Part shown: positions 42,921 to 51,127 of the stretch, piece after piece
Numbering within the stretch: the first letter of the stretch is position 1
Layout of the letters: each line of letters opens with the position of its first letter
Origin: Candidatus Krumholzibacteriota bacterium
GTDB taxonomy: Bacteria > Krumholzibacteriota > Krumholzibacteriia > Krumholzibacteriales > Krumholzibacteriaceae
Assembly: GCA_016931295.1 (NCBI GenBank)
Contig: JAFGEZ010000047.1
Location: 1 to 64,000 of the forward strand
Length of the DNA stretch: 64,000 nucleotides
Reading direction: 5' to 3'
Notes under the pieces: generated by a model
What the model was told of the DNA's origin: nothing
Seen by the model: the letters and a program-made list of their open reading frames with translations, nothing else
The model's database searches: none
Made by a program: the position numbers and the translations under genes

Positions 42921-44090
42921 TTATCGGGCCGAGTCGTCCAGGAGCAGGCGATAGCGGGAACCGCCCGCCGTCACGAGGAGACAGACCCGGTCGCCCGGCT
43001 TGATCGTTTCGCGGGCGACGAGCGCGTCGAGACCGGCGAGCGTCGCCGCGCCCTCGGGCGAGGGGAATACGCCCGTCTCGGCGGCCATCCGCCCGACCGC
43101 CTCGAGGATCGCCTCGTCGTCCACCGCGACGGCCGTCCCCCCCGTCTCGCGGAGGGCGCGCAGAATCAGCCGGTCGGCTCGCGAGGAAGGCACACGCAAT
43201 CCCGCGGCGACCGTCTCCGGCGCCTCCCAGCATCCTGCGCTCTCCCGCCCATCCTCGAAGGCGCGGACGAGCGGCTGGCACCCGGCGGCCTGGACGGCGG
43301 CGAGCCGCGGACGCGGACCCTCGAGCCAGCCGAGTTCGTCCAGTTCGGCGAAGGCCTTCCACATCGCGACGATCCCCGTTCCGCCCCCCGTCGGGTAGAT
43401 GATCCAGTCGGGCGGCGGTGAGAGGGCGGCGGCGATCTCGAAGGCCATCGTCTTCTTCCCCTCCACGCGGCACGGTTCCCGGAAGGTGCTCATCACCGCG
43501 GCGCCGGTCTCCGCGTTCTCCCCGGCCATGCGGCCCGCCGCATCGGATATCACGCCGGCGACCTGCACGACGCGGGCCCCGTAGAGACGGCACTCCTCCG
43601 CCACGCCCGCCGGGGTATCCGCCGGGATGAAGACGTCGCAGGCGATCCCCGCCGCCGCACCGTAGGCGGCCAGGGCGAGCCCCGCGTTCCCCGCCGACGG
43701 CACCGCGGCGCGCCTCGCGCCGAGGTCGACGAGCCGCGAGACGGCGACCGCCATCCCGCGCGCCTTGAAGGAGCCGGTCGGATTGAGCGATTCGTCCTTG
43801 AGAAAGAGGCCGCCGAGCCCCGAACCCCCGCGAAGTCGCGACGCGTCGAGTATCGGCGTGTTGCCCTCGCCGAGCGTGATCTCGCGCGGGAAGACGGGCA
43901 GCAGCCCGCGGAAGCGCCACACTCCTTCGCCGGCCCCGAAGAACTCCTCACGCGTCGTCCGGGCGCGCAGGGCGGCGAGATCGTAGACGCCGAGGAGCGG
44001 CCCCGCGCAGGTCGGGCATTCGCCGGCGATCGAACCGGCCGGCACTTCCCTGCCGCACAGGCCGCAACGGTATCCCTCGAAAACGGTCAT
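42921..44090 (-). CDS. thrC: Threonine synthase
   Basis: 389 residues. PLP-dependent, makes L-threonine from O-phosphohomoserine. N-terminal zinc-ribbon-like cysteines at 9, 12, 25 and 28 (RCGLCG, ECPTC), then GEGNTPILDASRL, the PLP lysine 109 in NPTGSFKARG, SAGNAGLALAAYGAAAG, and the phosphate loop YPTGGGTGIVAMWKAF. This is the zinc-ribbon-bearing class seen in many bacteria and archaea. AAGGT is eight bases from ATG 44090. It is divergent from the pgeF-like gene. Confidence 0.92.
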   Translation of the reverse strand: MTVFEGYRCGLCGREVPAGSIAGECPTCAGPLLGVYDLAALRARTTREEFFGAGEGVWRFRGLLPVFPREITLGEGNTPILDASRLRGGSGLGGLFLKDESLNPTGSFKARGMAVAVSRLVDLGARRAAVPSAGNAGLALAAYGAAAGIACDVFIPADTPAGVAEECRLYGARVVQVAGVISDAAGRMAGENAETGAAVMSTFREPCRVEGKKTMAFEIAAALSPPPDWIIYPTGGGTGIVAMWKAFAELDELGWLEGPRPRLAAVQAAGCQPLVRAFEDGRESAGCWEAPETVAAGLRVPSSRADRLILRALRETGGTAVAVDDEAILEAVGRMAAETGVFPSPEGAATLAGLDALVARETIKPGDRVCLLVTAGGSRYRLLLDDSAR

Positions 44091-44155
44091 CCTCTACCTT
44101 CCGCTTGCAATCCCCCGGTTTTCCCCTATCCTCTAGCCGGCAAGGGGAGTACGAC

Positions 44156-44923
44156 ATGATGCGATGGATCGGACAGAACGGCCTCGTTCTGGGGATCTTC
44201 CCCGCGATCGAGGCGCTCGCGCCAACGCTCCGCGTCTTCTTCGCGTCGCGGATCGGCGGTGTCAGCAAACCGCCCTTCGACTCGCTCGATCTCGGACTCT
44301 CGTGCGGCGATCGGCCGAAACGGGTTCACGCGAACCGGCGCAGACTGCTCGAGACGCTCGAACTGGAACGCAACCGCCTCGCGCGCGCCGAGCAGGTCCA
44401 CGGCGCATCGATCGCCGTCGCCCGTCCGGGGCGGATCGCCCGCGGCGCCGACGGCCTCGTGACCGGGCGCCCATCGCTGCCGCTCGCCGTCTCCACGGCC
44501 GACTGCTACCCGGTCGTCCTCTTCGCTCCCGCCGAGGGCGCGCTCGCGGCGCTGCACGTCGGCCGCGCAGGCGCCGCCGCGGGGATACTCGAAGCGGGGA
44601 TCAACCGGCTCTCCGCCGGATTCGGCGCGAACCTCGCCGACACGATCGCGCTCGTCGGACCGGGGATCTGCGAGAGATGCTACCCGGTGCGGGAGACGGA
44701 CTCCCGCGCCTTTCCCGCTTCGCGCCGGCGCAGGAACGGCCGCTGGCACGTCGACCTCGCCGCCTTTATCGCGGACGACCTCGTGTCGCTGGGGCTTCGC
44801 CGGCGCAATGTCCTGGCCTCCGGGCTCTGCACGAGCTGCGATCCCGGGCATTTCTTCTCGCACCGCCGCGACGGCGGGAAAACCGGGCGCCACTGGACGA
44901 TCGCCTGGATCGACGAACCGTGA
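44156..44923 (+). CDS. pgeF: Peptidoglycan editing factor PgeF-like (YfiH/multicopper polyphenol oxidase family)
   Basis: 255 residues. The PgeF/YfiH family hydrolyses UDP-MurNAc-L-Ser to prevent serine entering the stem peptide. Zinc/catalytic residues visible: His in RAEQVHGASI, Cys in STADCYPVVLF and His in ALHVGRAGAAAG, with the C-terminal CTSCDPGHFFSHRRDG. In E. coli the last His lies in HAGWRG; here it is HVGRAG, so the Trp and Arg-Gly are shifted. Start ATG 44156 (next codon ATG 44159) has AAGGGGAG upstream. It faces thrC divergently. Confidence 0.85.
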   Translation: MMRWIGQNGLVLGIFPAIEALAPTLRVFFASRIGGVSKPPFDSLDLGLSCGDRPKRVHANRRRLLETLELERNRLARAEQVHGASIAVARPGRIARGADGLVTGRPSLPLAVSTADCYPVVLFAPAEGALAALHVGRAGAAAGILEAGINRLSAGFGANLADTIALVGPGICERCYPVRETDSRAFPASRRRRNGRWHVDLAAFIADDLVSLGLRRRNVLASGLCTSCDPGHFFSHRRDGGKTGRHWTIAWIDEP

Positions 44924-44930
44924 GCGGCCG

Positions 44931-45233
44931 TCAGCGGAGTCTCGCCTCCACCGAAGCGACCTTCCCGTCCATCGTCAGTTCCGTGTCCCGCCGCTCGTCG
45001 ATGTTCACCAGCGTCATCACCCGGAGCGCCCCCGCATCGAACGGCGCCCGGTGGAGCCGGGCGACGACCGCGAGGATCGTCTCCGTCTCCCCTTCGATCA
45101 CGGTCGACATCGGCGTCAGGCGGAAGCGCACCCCCTCGGTCTCCCCGAGGATCTCCTGGCATCTGGCGACGAATGCGCTCAGGCTTGGTGAGCCCGTCCC
45201 GAGCGGCACGACGCTCACCGAACAGACCGCCAT
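44931..45233 (-). CDS. MTH1187-family thiamine-binding protein (UPF0045)
   Basis: 100 residues, a ferredoxin-like alpha/beta fold. Seen: AVCSVSVVPLGTGSPSLSAFV at the start, RFRLTPMSTVIEGETETIL in the middle (the thiamine-binding PMGT/S-x-EG segment) and ARLHRAPFDAGALRVMTLVNIDERRD. Family members bind thiamine or its precursors; the physiological role is unclear. It converges with pgeF at 7 bp and diverges from the aminotransferase. Confidence 0.85.
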   Translation of the reverse strand: MAVCSVSVVPLGTGSPSLSAFVARCQEILGETEGVRFRLTPMSTVIEGETETILAVVARLHRAPFDAGALRVMTLVNIDERRDTELTMDGKVASVEARLR

Positions 45234-45250
45234 CCCGTTTTTCCTTTCGT

Positions 45251-45279
45251 TTGACTTCGCTTCTTCCAGAACCTATGCT
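45251..45279 (+). promoter_or_regulatory. Promoter of the aminotransferase operon
   Basis: TTGACT (45251-45256), 17 bp, TATGCT (45274-45279). Transcription start near 45286, a 24-base leader with GGAGCGGG before ATG 45310. Confidence 0.65.
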
Positions 45280-45288
45280 ACTGCATAG
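45273..45288. promoter_or_regulatory. Palindrome over the -10/start site (candidate operator)
   Basis: CTATGC-TACT-GCATAG, a perfect 6-bp inverted repeat with four-base centre, overlaps the -10 element and start point. A repressor bound here would block transcription. No regulator gene is adjacent. Confidence 0.45.
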
Positions 45289-45309
45289 TGTATCAGGAAC
45301 GGGAGCGGG

Positions 45310-46494
45310 ATGCGCAGCAAAATCACCGACGGAATAAAGCCCTTCATCGTCATGGAGATCCTCGAGCGCGCGCAGGCGCTCGAGCGTGAGGGCCGGTCGA
45401 TCGTCCACATGGAGATCGGCGAACCCGATTTCGACACGCCGGCGGGAATCGTCGAATCCGGCGTCGCGGGGATGACGGGTGGCGACACGCACTACACCGA
45501 CAGCCGGGGAACGCACGAGCTCCGCGAGACGATCGCCTCCTGGTACAACGGCCGATACGGGCTCGATGTGACCGGCGACCGGGTCCTCGTGACGAACGGC
45601 GTCTCGCCGGCCCTCCTCCTCGTCCTCTCGGTCCTCATCGAGCAACCGGGCGACGAGATCGTCCTGGGCGACCCCTACTACCCGTGCTATCCCAATTTCA
45701 TACGCTTTCTCCGCGGCGTTCCGCGATTCGCGCCGGCGAGCAGCGATCGAGGATTCCAGCTCGACCCGGCGGACGCCCGGCGGCTCGTCGGGCCCCGGAC
45801 GAAGGCGATCATGATCAACTCCCCCGCCAATCCCTCGGGGACGCTCATGCCTCCCGCCGACATCAAGGAGATCTGCTCGCTCGGCGTTCCCGTCATCAGC
45901 GACGAGATCTACCACGGGCTCGTCTACGGGGCGAAGGAACATTCGGCCCTCGAGTACGGTGACGACGTCTTCGTTCTGAACGGCTTCTCCAAGCTCTTCG
46001 CGATGACCGGCTGGCGCCTCGGCTACTGCATCGCGCCGGCGTCGGCCGTGCGAACCCTGCACGTGCTCCTGCAGAACTTCTTCATCTCCCCGAACGCCTT
46101 CGTGCAGCGGGCCGGCCTAAGCGCCCTTTCCCGGCAACAGCCCGAGATCGACGACATGGTCGCGAAATACGACGCGCGCCGGCGATTCCTCCTCGAGGAA
46201 TTGCCGAAGATCGGACTCGGTTGCCGCGTGGAGCCGAAGGGGGCCTTCTACATCTTCGTCGACGCCTCCCACGTGGACCGCGATTCCTACCGTCTCGCCT
46301 TCGACATCCTCGAGACGGCCGGCGTCGCGCTGGCGCCGGGGATCGATTTCGGCGCGGAGGGCGAGGGACATCTCCGCATCTCGTACGCCAACTCGATCGA
46401 GAACCTGGCCGACGGCGTCAGGAGGCTCGAGGGCTATCTCGCGCGCCGGGACGCGCTGCCGGCTCCGCATCGATCGAAAGGAGACACCGCATGA
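45310..46494 (+). CDS. Class I/II pyridoxal-phosphate aminotransferase (AspC-like, Igamma group)
   Basis: 394 residues. PLP lysine at 228 in NGFSKLFAMTGWRLGY; Asp198 and Tyr201 in SDEIYHGLVY; Asn in INSPANPSGTLMP; C-terminal Arg in HLRISYANSIENL for the substrate carboxylate. It resembles aspartate/aromatic or alanine aminotransferases of the 1-gamma group; the exact donor cannot be told. Stop overlaps the next start (ATGA). Confidence 0.9.
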   Translation: MRSKITDGIKPFIVMEILERAQALEREGRSIVHMEIGEPDFDTPAGIVESGVAGMTGGDTHYTDSRGTHELRETIASWYNGRYGLDVTGDRVLVTNGVSPALLLVLSVLIEQPGDEIVLGDPYYPCYPNFIRFLRGVPRFAPASSDRGFQLDPADARRLVGPRTKAIMINSPANPSGTLMPPADIKEICSLGVPVISDEIYHGLVYGAKEHSALEYGDDVFVLNGFSKLFAMTGWRLGYCIAPASAVRTLHVLLQNFFISPNAFVQRAGLSALSRQQPEIDDMVAKYDARRRFLLEELPKIGLGCRVEPKGAFYIFVDASHVDRDSYRLAFDILETAGVALAPGIDFGAEGEGHLRISYANSIENLADGVRRLEGYLARRDALPAPHRSKGDTA

Positions 46495-47147
46495 ATCGTC
46501 CGGCCCTGTTCGTCTGCCTGCTCGCCGCGGCCTGCGCCGCGAGCGCTCCGGCATCCGCCTTCCCCATCGGCATCGCGGTCCGGGGCGGCATCGGCAACGC
46601 CTTCTACTCGATGTCCGACCTCAACGACGCCATCCAGGAGCTCAGCCGGGACGCCGGCGTCCGGATCCCCGACCTCGACGGCGGGACGAACGTGAAGATC
46701 GAGGGACGGATCTGGGTGTTCGACCGATTCGCGGCGGCCGCGATGTACGAACGCTGGTGGGCGTCGACGGAAAACGAATCGGGGGATTACACGATCACCT
46801 TCAAGGCGCCCGCGGACGTGATCTCCTTCGGCGTCGTCGGCCGCATCTTCAGCTTTCCCCAGATCCTCGACGTCAACCTCGCGGCCTACTACAGCCTCGC
46901 CGAGACGGTCTACGGCACGAACATCCTGACCGGCAGGCGGCTCGACGAATACAAGGGCGACGACGGCGGCTTCCAGCTCGCCGCCGAGGCGGTGACGAAC
47001 TTCCTCAACCCGGTGGAGATCGGCATCCAGTTCGGGTGGCGGAATGTCACCGTCCGGGAATTCGAGAACAAGTTCGGCGAATCGCTCCGATTCGATCTCG
47101 AATACGGCGGCGCCTTCTTCTTCCTGACGGCGGGCGTCCGGCTGTAA
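46491..47147 (+). CDS. Predicted outer-membrane beta-barrel protein
   Basis: 218 residues. Signal peptide (cleavage near PASAFP). The mature part alternates polar and hydrophobic residues in about eight strands (GIAVRGGIGNAFYSM, KIEGRIWVFDRFAAAAMYERWW, NLAAYYSLAETVYG, EIGIQFGWRNVTVREF), and ends FFFLTAGVRL, a C-terminal strand with the aromatic-x pattern, although the last residue is Leu. ATGA overlap with the aminotransferase gene. No specific family recognised. Confidence 0.75.
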   Translation: MNRPALFVCLLAAACAASAPASAFPIGIAVRGGIGNAFYSMSDLNDAIQELSRDAGVRIPDLDGGTNVKIEGRIWVFDRFAAAAMYERWWASTENESGDYTITFKAPADVISFGVVGRIFSFPQILDVNLAAYYSLAETVYGTNILTGRRLDEYKGDDGGFQLAAEAVTNFLNPVEIGIQFGWRNVTVREFENKFGESLRFDLEYGGAFFFLTAGVRL

Positions 47148-47152
47148 ATGAT

Positions 47153-47181
47153 TTGACTTCGGTCGGGGCGCGCACTACCTT
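47153..47181 (+). promoter_or_regulatory. Promoter of the EIIA-CBS-permease operon
   Basis: TTGACT (47153-47158), 17 bp, TACCTT (47176-47181), ahead of ATG 47208 with GAAGGAAG as ribosome site; the leader is short (about 20 bases). Confidence 0.6.
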
Positions 47182-47207
47182 GTCCCTCTGTCGAAGGAAG
47201 CCACGGA

Positions 47208-47672
47208 ATGAGACTGTCAAGCAAACTGAAGAAGAACGCCGTCAGACTCGACATGAAGGCCTCCACGAAAAAGGAGGCTCTCGGCGAGCTCGTCGGCCTG
47301 CTTTGCGACGCCCATCGCCTCTCCGACCGCGATACGATCCTCGAGGCGATCCTCCGTCGCGAAAAGAAGCAGAGCACCGGGGTCGGGATGGGCCTCGCGC
47401 TGCCCCACGCGAAGACGCCCGTCGTCAAAGAGCTCCATGTGGCCTTCGGCCGGAGCGCGCGGGGCGTCGATTTCGACGCGATCGACGGCGAATTGGCGAA
47501 GATCTTCTTCATCCTCGTCTCCCCGAAGGACGTCTCCGGCCCCCACATCGTGGCGCTCGCCGGGATCTCGCGGCTCGTCAAGCACGAGGCATTCCGGGAG
47601 AAGCTCCTCTCCTGCCCCGACGAGAAGACGCTTCTCGACATCGTCAGGCGCGCGGAGGACGAGTACCTCTAG
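47208..47672 (+). CDS. PTS EIIA-type protein (EIIA-Fru/Ntr, PtsN-like)
   Basis: 154 residues. The phosphorylation site is His67 in GLALPHAKTP, preceded by REKKQSTGVGMG as in EIIA-Ntr, and followed by VDFDAIDGELAKIFFILVSP and HIVALAGISRLV. No EIIB, EIIC, HPr or EI gene is in the window. Its linkage to a CBS protein and an ion permease suggests a regulatory role, as known for PtsN with potassium transporters, rather than sugar uptake. First gene of a three-gene operon. Confidence 0.88.
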   Translation: MRLSSKLKKNAVRLDMKASTKKEALGELVGLLCDAHRLSDRDTILEAILRREKKQSTGVGMGLALPHAKTPVVKELHVAFGRSARGVDFDAIDGELAKIFFILVSPKDVSGPHIVALAGISRLVKHEAFREKLLSCPDEKTLLDIVRRAEDEYL

Positions 47673-47688
47673 CCGCAAAGGAGACGGC

Positions 47689-48144
47689 GTGGATATCCGC
47701 GACTGCATGAAACGGGAGTTTCGCTTTCTCGCTCCCGATGCGTCCCTCCGGGATATCGCCCGGCTCTTCGAGGAGACGGGCGAGGCGGTCCTCCCCGTCC
47801 GAGAGGAGACCGGAGAGCTGGCCGGCGTCATCACGATCGACGACTTCCTGCTGATCTTCCTCCCCGCGTATATCGACCTCATCCGGAACATCGACTTCCT
47901 GCACGACTTCGGCGCCATCGAGCAGCATTCCTTCTCGATCGAGGAATCGCTCTTCGTCGCCGAGGACCTGATGCGCGAGGAACCGGCCGTCCTCGCCGAG
48001 AATGACAGCGTCATGAAGGCGGCGGCGGTCCTCCACCGGTCCGGGATCACCCGGATACCCGTCGTCCGCGACGGCCGTCTCGTCGGCATGATCAGCAAGA
48101 ACGACATCGTGAGGGCCCTCTACGGCACGGAAGGACAACATTGA
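47689..48144 (+). CDS. Two-CBS-domain protein
   Basis: 151 residues from GTG 47689, which has AAAGGAG upstream. Two CBS domains: CMKREFRFLAPDASLRDIARLF ... GELAGVITIDDFLLI and EDLMREEPAVLAENDSVMKAAAVL ... GRLVGMISKNDIVRAL. Such pairs bind adenine nucleotides and regulate transport or enzymes. Between the EIIA and the permease, overlapping the latter by four bases (TTGA), it is probably the nucleotide-sensing part of the same system. Confidence 0.88.
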   Translation: MDIRDCMKREFRFLAPDASLRDIARLFEETGEAVLPVREETGELAGVITIDDFLLIFLPAYIDLIRNIDFLHDFGAIEQHSFSIEESLFVAEDLMREEPAVLAENDSVMKAAAVLHRSGITRIPVVRDGRLVGMISKNDIVRALYGTEGQH

Positions 48145-49469
48145 CCGCTCACGCCGTCATAGCGATCGTCGTTTTCGTCGTCGCCTATATCCTGATCATC
48201 ACCGAGCGGATCCACCGCACGAAGATCGCGATCATGGGAGGCGTCCTCCTCGTCCTCCTGCGCGTCCTGCCGCAGGCCGACGCCTTCGCGTCGATCGATT
48301 TCAACACGATCGGCCTTCTCGTCGGCATGATGCTCCTCATCGGGGTCGTCAAGGAGACGGGGATATTCACGTGGGTCGCCATCAGGATCGCGAAGAAGGC
48401 CCGCGGGGATTCCTGGCGCATCCTCCTCTGGATCTCGATCTTCACCGCTCTCGCCTCGGCCCTCCTCGACAACGTGACGACCGTTCTCCTGATCGCGCCG
48501 ATCACGATCCTGATCGCCGAGATGCTCGATATCCGGCCCTATCCCTTCCTCGTCGCCGAGATCCTCGCCTCCAACATCGGGGGAACGGCGACGCTGATCG
48601 GCGATCCGCCGAACATCCTGATCGGATCGGCCACCGACCTCTCCTTCCTCGATTTCCTCATCCACCTCGGTCCGCCGGCCCTCCTGATCCTCGGCGTCAC
48701 GCTCCTCGTCCTCCGTGTCGTCTTCCGGCGCGAGCTAAGCGGCGCCTTCGTCGACACCGAACGGGTGCTGGCGGGCATGGACGAGACGAAGGCGATCACC
48801 GATCCGGTGCTGTTACGCCGGAGTCTCGTCGTGCTCTCCTTCACGATACTCGGGTTCGTCCTCCACGACGCGCTCGGGCTCAAGCCGGCCACGGTGGCCC
48901 TCGCCGGCGGCGGCGTCCTGCTCATCTGGAGCGGCACCGACATCGAGAAACGCCTCGAGGAGATCGAGTGGCCCACCCTCTTCTTCTTCATGGGCCTCTT
49001 CGTCCTCGTGGGCGGCCTCGAGGAGGTCGGCGTCCTGGAGGTGCTCGCCGCCGGCGTGCTGCGCCTGAGCGGCGACGTCGGGGTCCTGAGCCTCTGCGTC
49101 CTGTGGTTCGCGGCGCTCGCCTCCTCGTTCCTGGACAACATCCCCTTCGTCGCCGCCATGATCCCGCTCCTCGCGAGGATCAGCGTCTCCCTCTTCCCGA
49201 ACACGGCAGGACTCGACGAGGCGGCCTACGCGGTCTATCTGATGGAAAAATCGATGCCCCTGTGGTGGAGCCTGGCCCTCGGGGCGTGTCTCGGCGGCAA
49301 CGGCACGATCATCGGGGCCTCGGCGAACGTCGTCATCGCCGGATTCAGCGGAAAGACCCGCACGCCGCTCACCTTCGGCAACTACTTCCGGTACGGCTTT
49401 CCCCTGATGCTCCTCTCGATCCTGCTCTCGAGCGGCTACATCCTCGTCCGATACCTCCTCTTCCGGTAA
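48141..49469 (+). CDS. SLC13/ArsB/NhaD-type ion transporter
   Basis: 442 residues, about 11-12 helices. TTG 48141 is the start (AAGGACAACA upstream; overlaps the CBS stop). Symmetric family segments: ASALLDNVTTVLLIAPITI, LVAEILASNIGGTATLIGDPPNI, and later LASSFLDNIPFVAAMIPL, LGACLGGNGTIIGASANVV, which are the hairpin loops of the ion-transporter superfamily. Closest in form to the ArsB/NhaD and YbiR group (arsenite, Na+/H+ or anion transport); the ion is unknown. Downstream lies a terminator for the opposing operon. Confidence 0.9.
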   Translation: MTAHAVIAIVVFVVAYILIITERIHRTKIAIMGGVLLVLLRVLPQADAFASIDFNTIGLLVGMMLLIGVVKETGIFTWVAIRIAKKARGDSWRILLWISIFTALASALLDNVTTVLLIAPITILIAEMLDIRPYPFLVAEILASNIGGTATLIGDPPNILIGSATDLSFLDFLIHLGPPALLILGVTLLVLRVVFRRELSGAFVDTERVLAGMDETKAITDPVLLRRSLVVLSFTILGFVLHDALGLKPATVALAGGGVLLIWSGTDIEKRLEEIEWPTLFFFMGLFVLVGGLEEVGVLEVLAAGVLRLSGDVGVLSLCVLWFAALASSFLDNIPFVAAMIPLLARISVSLFPNTAGLDEAAYAVYLMEKSMPLWWSLALGACLGGNGTIIGASANVVIAGFSGKTRTPLTFGNYFRYGFPLMLLSILLSSGYILVRYLLFR

Positions 49470-49501
49470 AAAAAAACGGCGGAGGCCGAAGCCCCCGCCG
49501 T
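49468..49501 (-). terminator. Intrinsic terminator of the dual-ECF operon
   Basis: Read on minus: ACGGCGGGGGC-TTCG-GCCTCCGCCGT followed by a run of nine T (49476-49468). The stem has one mismatch. It lies 24 bp past the stop of the last gene of the minus-strand operon. Confidence 0.9.
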
Positions 49502-49525
49502 CGAGCGTCGAAAGAACGCCGATCG

Positions 49526-50059
49526 TCAACTGCCGCCCGCGCCGCAGTGTCCGTCCCCGCCGCGGCGCCCCGTTCCGTCGCCATCGCCGCATCCCCGCTT
49601 TTCGCCACCGGCGCGGCCCGGGCGATGCATGCCACTGCCGTCGCGGCAGTTGCGCCCGCGCATGCCGTCGCCCATCCGGTGGTGCTTCACGAAGATCTTC
49701 CACTGCTCGTCGTCGAGGATCTTCCGCACGGCGAGCATGTGATCGATCCTCGCCATCCCGATCTTCTCGCGGGTCGCGGCGAGCTTCGCGTTCATCTTGC
49801 CGAGCTTTTCCGCGTCCGGCCGGTCCGCCGCGAGCGCGGCCCGCATGCCTATGCGGAGCTTCTCGGCCGCCGCCTCGAGATCGATCATCGTCATCCGGTG
49901 TTCGACCCGCAGCTTCTCCATCGCCGTCTCCTGGTCGGCCTTCAGCTCGAGCGCCGGCATCGCGCAGCTCCCGCCCTCGTCGTGCATCCGGTGCTGGGCG
50001 GCGAGGGGCGCGGCCGCGAGCATGAGGGCCGTCGTCAACAGGATCGCGTTCCGTTTCAT
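49526..50059 (-). CDS. Spy/CpxP-like periplasmic protein with Gly/Cys/His-rich tail
   Basis: 177 residues, signal peptide to about residue 21 (APLAAQ). Helical core ELKADQETAMEKLRVEHRMTM, ..., MARIDHMLAVRKILDDEQWKIF, typical of the LTxxQ (Spy/CpxP) chaperone family. The last 50 residues are unusual: rich in Gly, Arg, His and Cys (MRGRNCRDGSGMHRPGRAGG, GHCGAGGS), possibly metal binding. GGAGGT precedes ATG 50059; it overlaps the previous gene by ATGA. Last gene of the operon. Confidence 0.85.
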   Translation of the reverse strand: MKRNAILLTTALMLAAAPLAAQHRMHDEGGSCAMPALELKADQETAMEKLRVEHRMTMIDLEAAAEKLRIGMRAALAADRPDAEKLGKMNAKLAATREKIGMARIDHMLAVRKILDDEQWKIFVKHHRMGDGMRGRNCRDGSGMHRPGRAGGEKRGCGDGDGTGRRGGDGHCGAGGS

Positions 50060-50583
50060 CGTGTACCTCCGGGTTCGTGACGTCGAGAATGCCCGGTATG
50101 CCGCGCCTCCCCGGGGGGCGGGCCGGCCGTCTCGCCGAGCATCCGGTGAAAGATGTGCATCTCGCTCTCGTCGAGCACCGATCGCACCTTCATGAGCCGC
50201 TCCACGAGAACTTTCTCGAGTTCCCCCTGGAGCGTCGAGATATCGTCCACCGTCTGCATGATCGCGGCCGAATCGGGCTCGTCGCCCGTGAGCAGGACGA
50301 CGAGACGCCGGCGGTCCGCCCCGATCCTCTCCCGCAGATCGCGGGTGGTCTCGAGTGACTGGCCCATGATCCGGTGAACGAGCTCGGCCCGTTCGCCGCG
50401 GAGCCCCATCCGCCTCGAGAGCATCCTGCACGCCGGCCCGCACGGATCGGGCGCGGAGACATGCGGCGCGGAATCGCCGGTCTCCCGCTCGCGCGAGATC
50501 CACAGCCATCCGAGACTCGCCGCCACCGCGAGGTTGAAGGCGAGCGAGAGGACGAGGAGGACGCCGACGAGGCGATTACTCAT
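50056..50583 (-). CDS. Membrane-anchored Spy-like periplasmic heavy-metal-sensor type protein
   Basis: 175 residues. One N-terminal membrane helix (VGVLLVLSLAFNLAVAASLGW) with no clear cleavage site, then a helical periplasmic domain: CRMLSRRMGLRGERAELVHRI, LRERIGADRRRLVVLLTGDEP, VDDISTLQGELEKVLVERLMKV, DESEMHIFHRML. The layout matches CnrX/CpxP-like sensors. Two cysteines (CGPAC) lie before the first helix. ATG 50583 overlaps the anti-sigma gene by 8 bp. Context suggests it tunes the nearby anti-sigma factor. Confidence 0.8.
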   Translation of the reverse strand: MSNRLVGVLLVLSLAFNLAVAASLGWLWISRERETGDSAPHVSAPDPCGPACRMLSRRMGLRGERAELVHRIMGQSLETTRDLRERIGADRRRLVVLLTGDEPDSAAIMQTVDDISTLQGELEKVLVERLMKVRSVLDESEMHIFHRMLGETAGPPPGEARHTGHSRRHEPGGTR

Positions 50584-51022
50584 CCGTCTCACCCCCCTCG
50601 AGGTAGGAGACGACGAGGTCGCCGACGGAGCCGGGTGGATATTCCTCGAGGTACTCGAGACCGAAGGAGGCGTCGGCGTCGCCGTCGGCGCCGAGCGTGG
50701 TTCGGCCGATCTGCCCGCCCGCGATGACTCCCGCCACCAGCACGAATATCGCCGCCGCGGGCACGGCGAACCGGCGCCAGCCGGCGAAAAGGCCGGCGCG
50801 GGCCGGCCGGCCGACTTCCGCGATCACGCCTTCGAGAATCGACGGCGGAGGCGCCATCTCGACGAGCGAGGCATGGAGAGCGGTCGTTTCGCGCACGGCG
50901 GCCTCGAAAACCCGGCAGGCCCCGCAGACCGACAGGTGCGCATCGAGCATCGCGAGCCGGTCCGGTCCGAGCTCGCCGTCCTCTCTCATCGTGACCATCA
51001 TGCGGTAATCGGTGCAATCCAT
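50576..51022 (-). CDS. Zinc-finger (zf-HC2) anti-sigma factor
   Basis: 148 residues. N-terminal ASD zinc motif DAHLSVCGAC (H-x3-C-x2-C), helix LHASLVEMAPPPSI, then a membrane helix (FAVPAAAIFVLVAGVIAGG) and a periplasmic tail ending LVVSYLEGGETDE. AAGGAG precedes ATG 51022. It follows the ECF gene by 105 bp, and no other gene is between. It would hold the sigma factor at the membrane. Confidence 0.87.
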   Translation of the reverse strand: MDCTDYRMMVTMREDGELGPDRLAMLDAHLSVCGACRVFEAAVRETTALHASLVEMAPPPSILEGVIAEVGRPARAGLFAGWRRFAVPAAAIFVLVAGVIAGGQIGRTTLGADGDADASFGLEYLEEYPPGSVGDLVVSYLEGGETDE

Positions 51023-51127
51023 GTGAACTCCTTCTCCATATGGTACGAACGCGCCGATACGGAAAACCGTGCGGAAAATATTCCGGGGGACCCGCCGTTT
51101 CCGTTCGTGTCGTCTATCCATGCGTCG

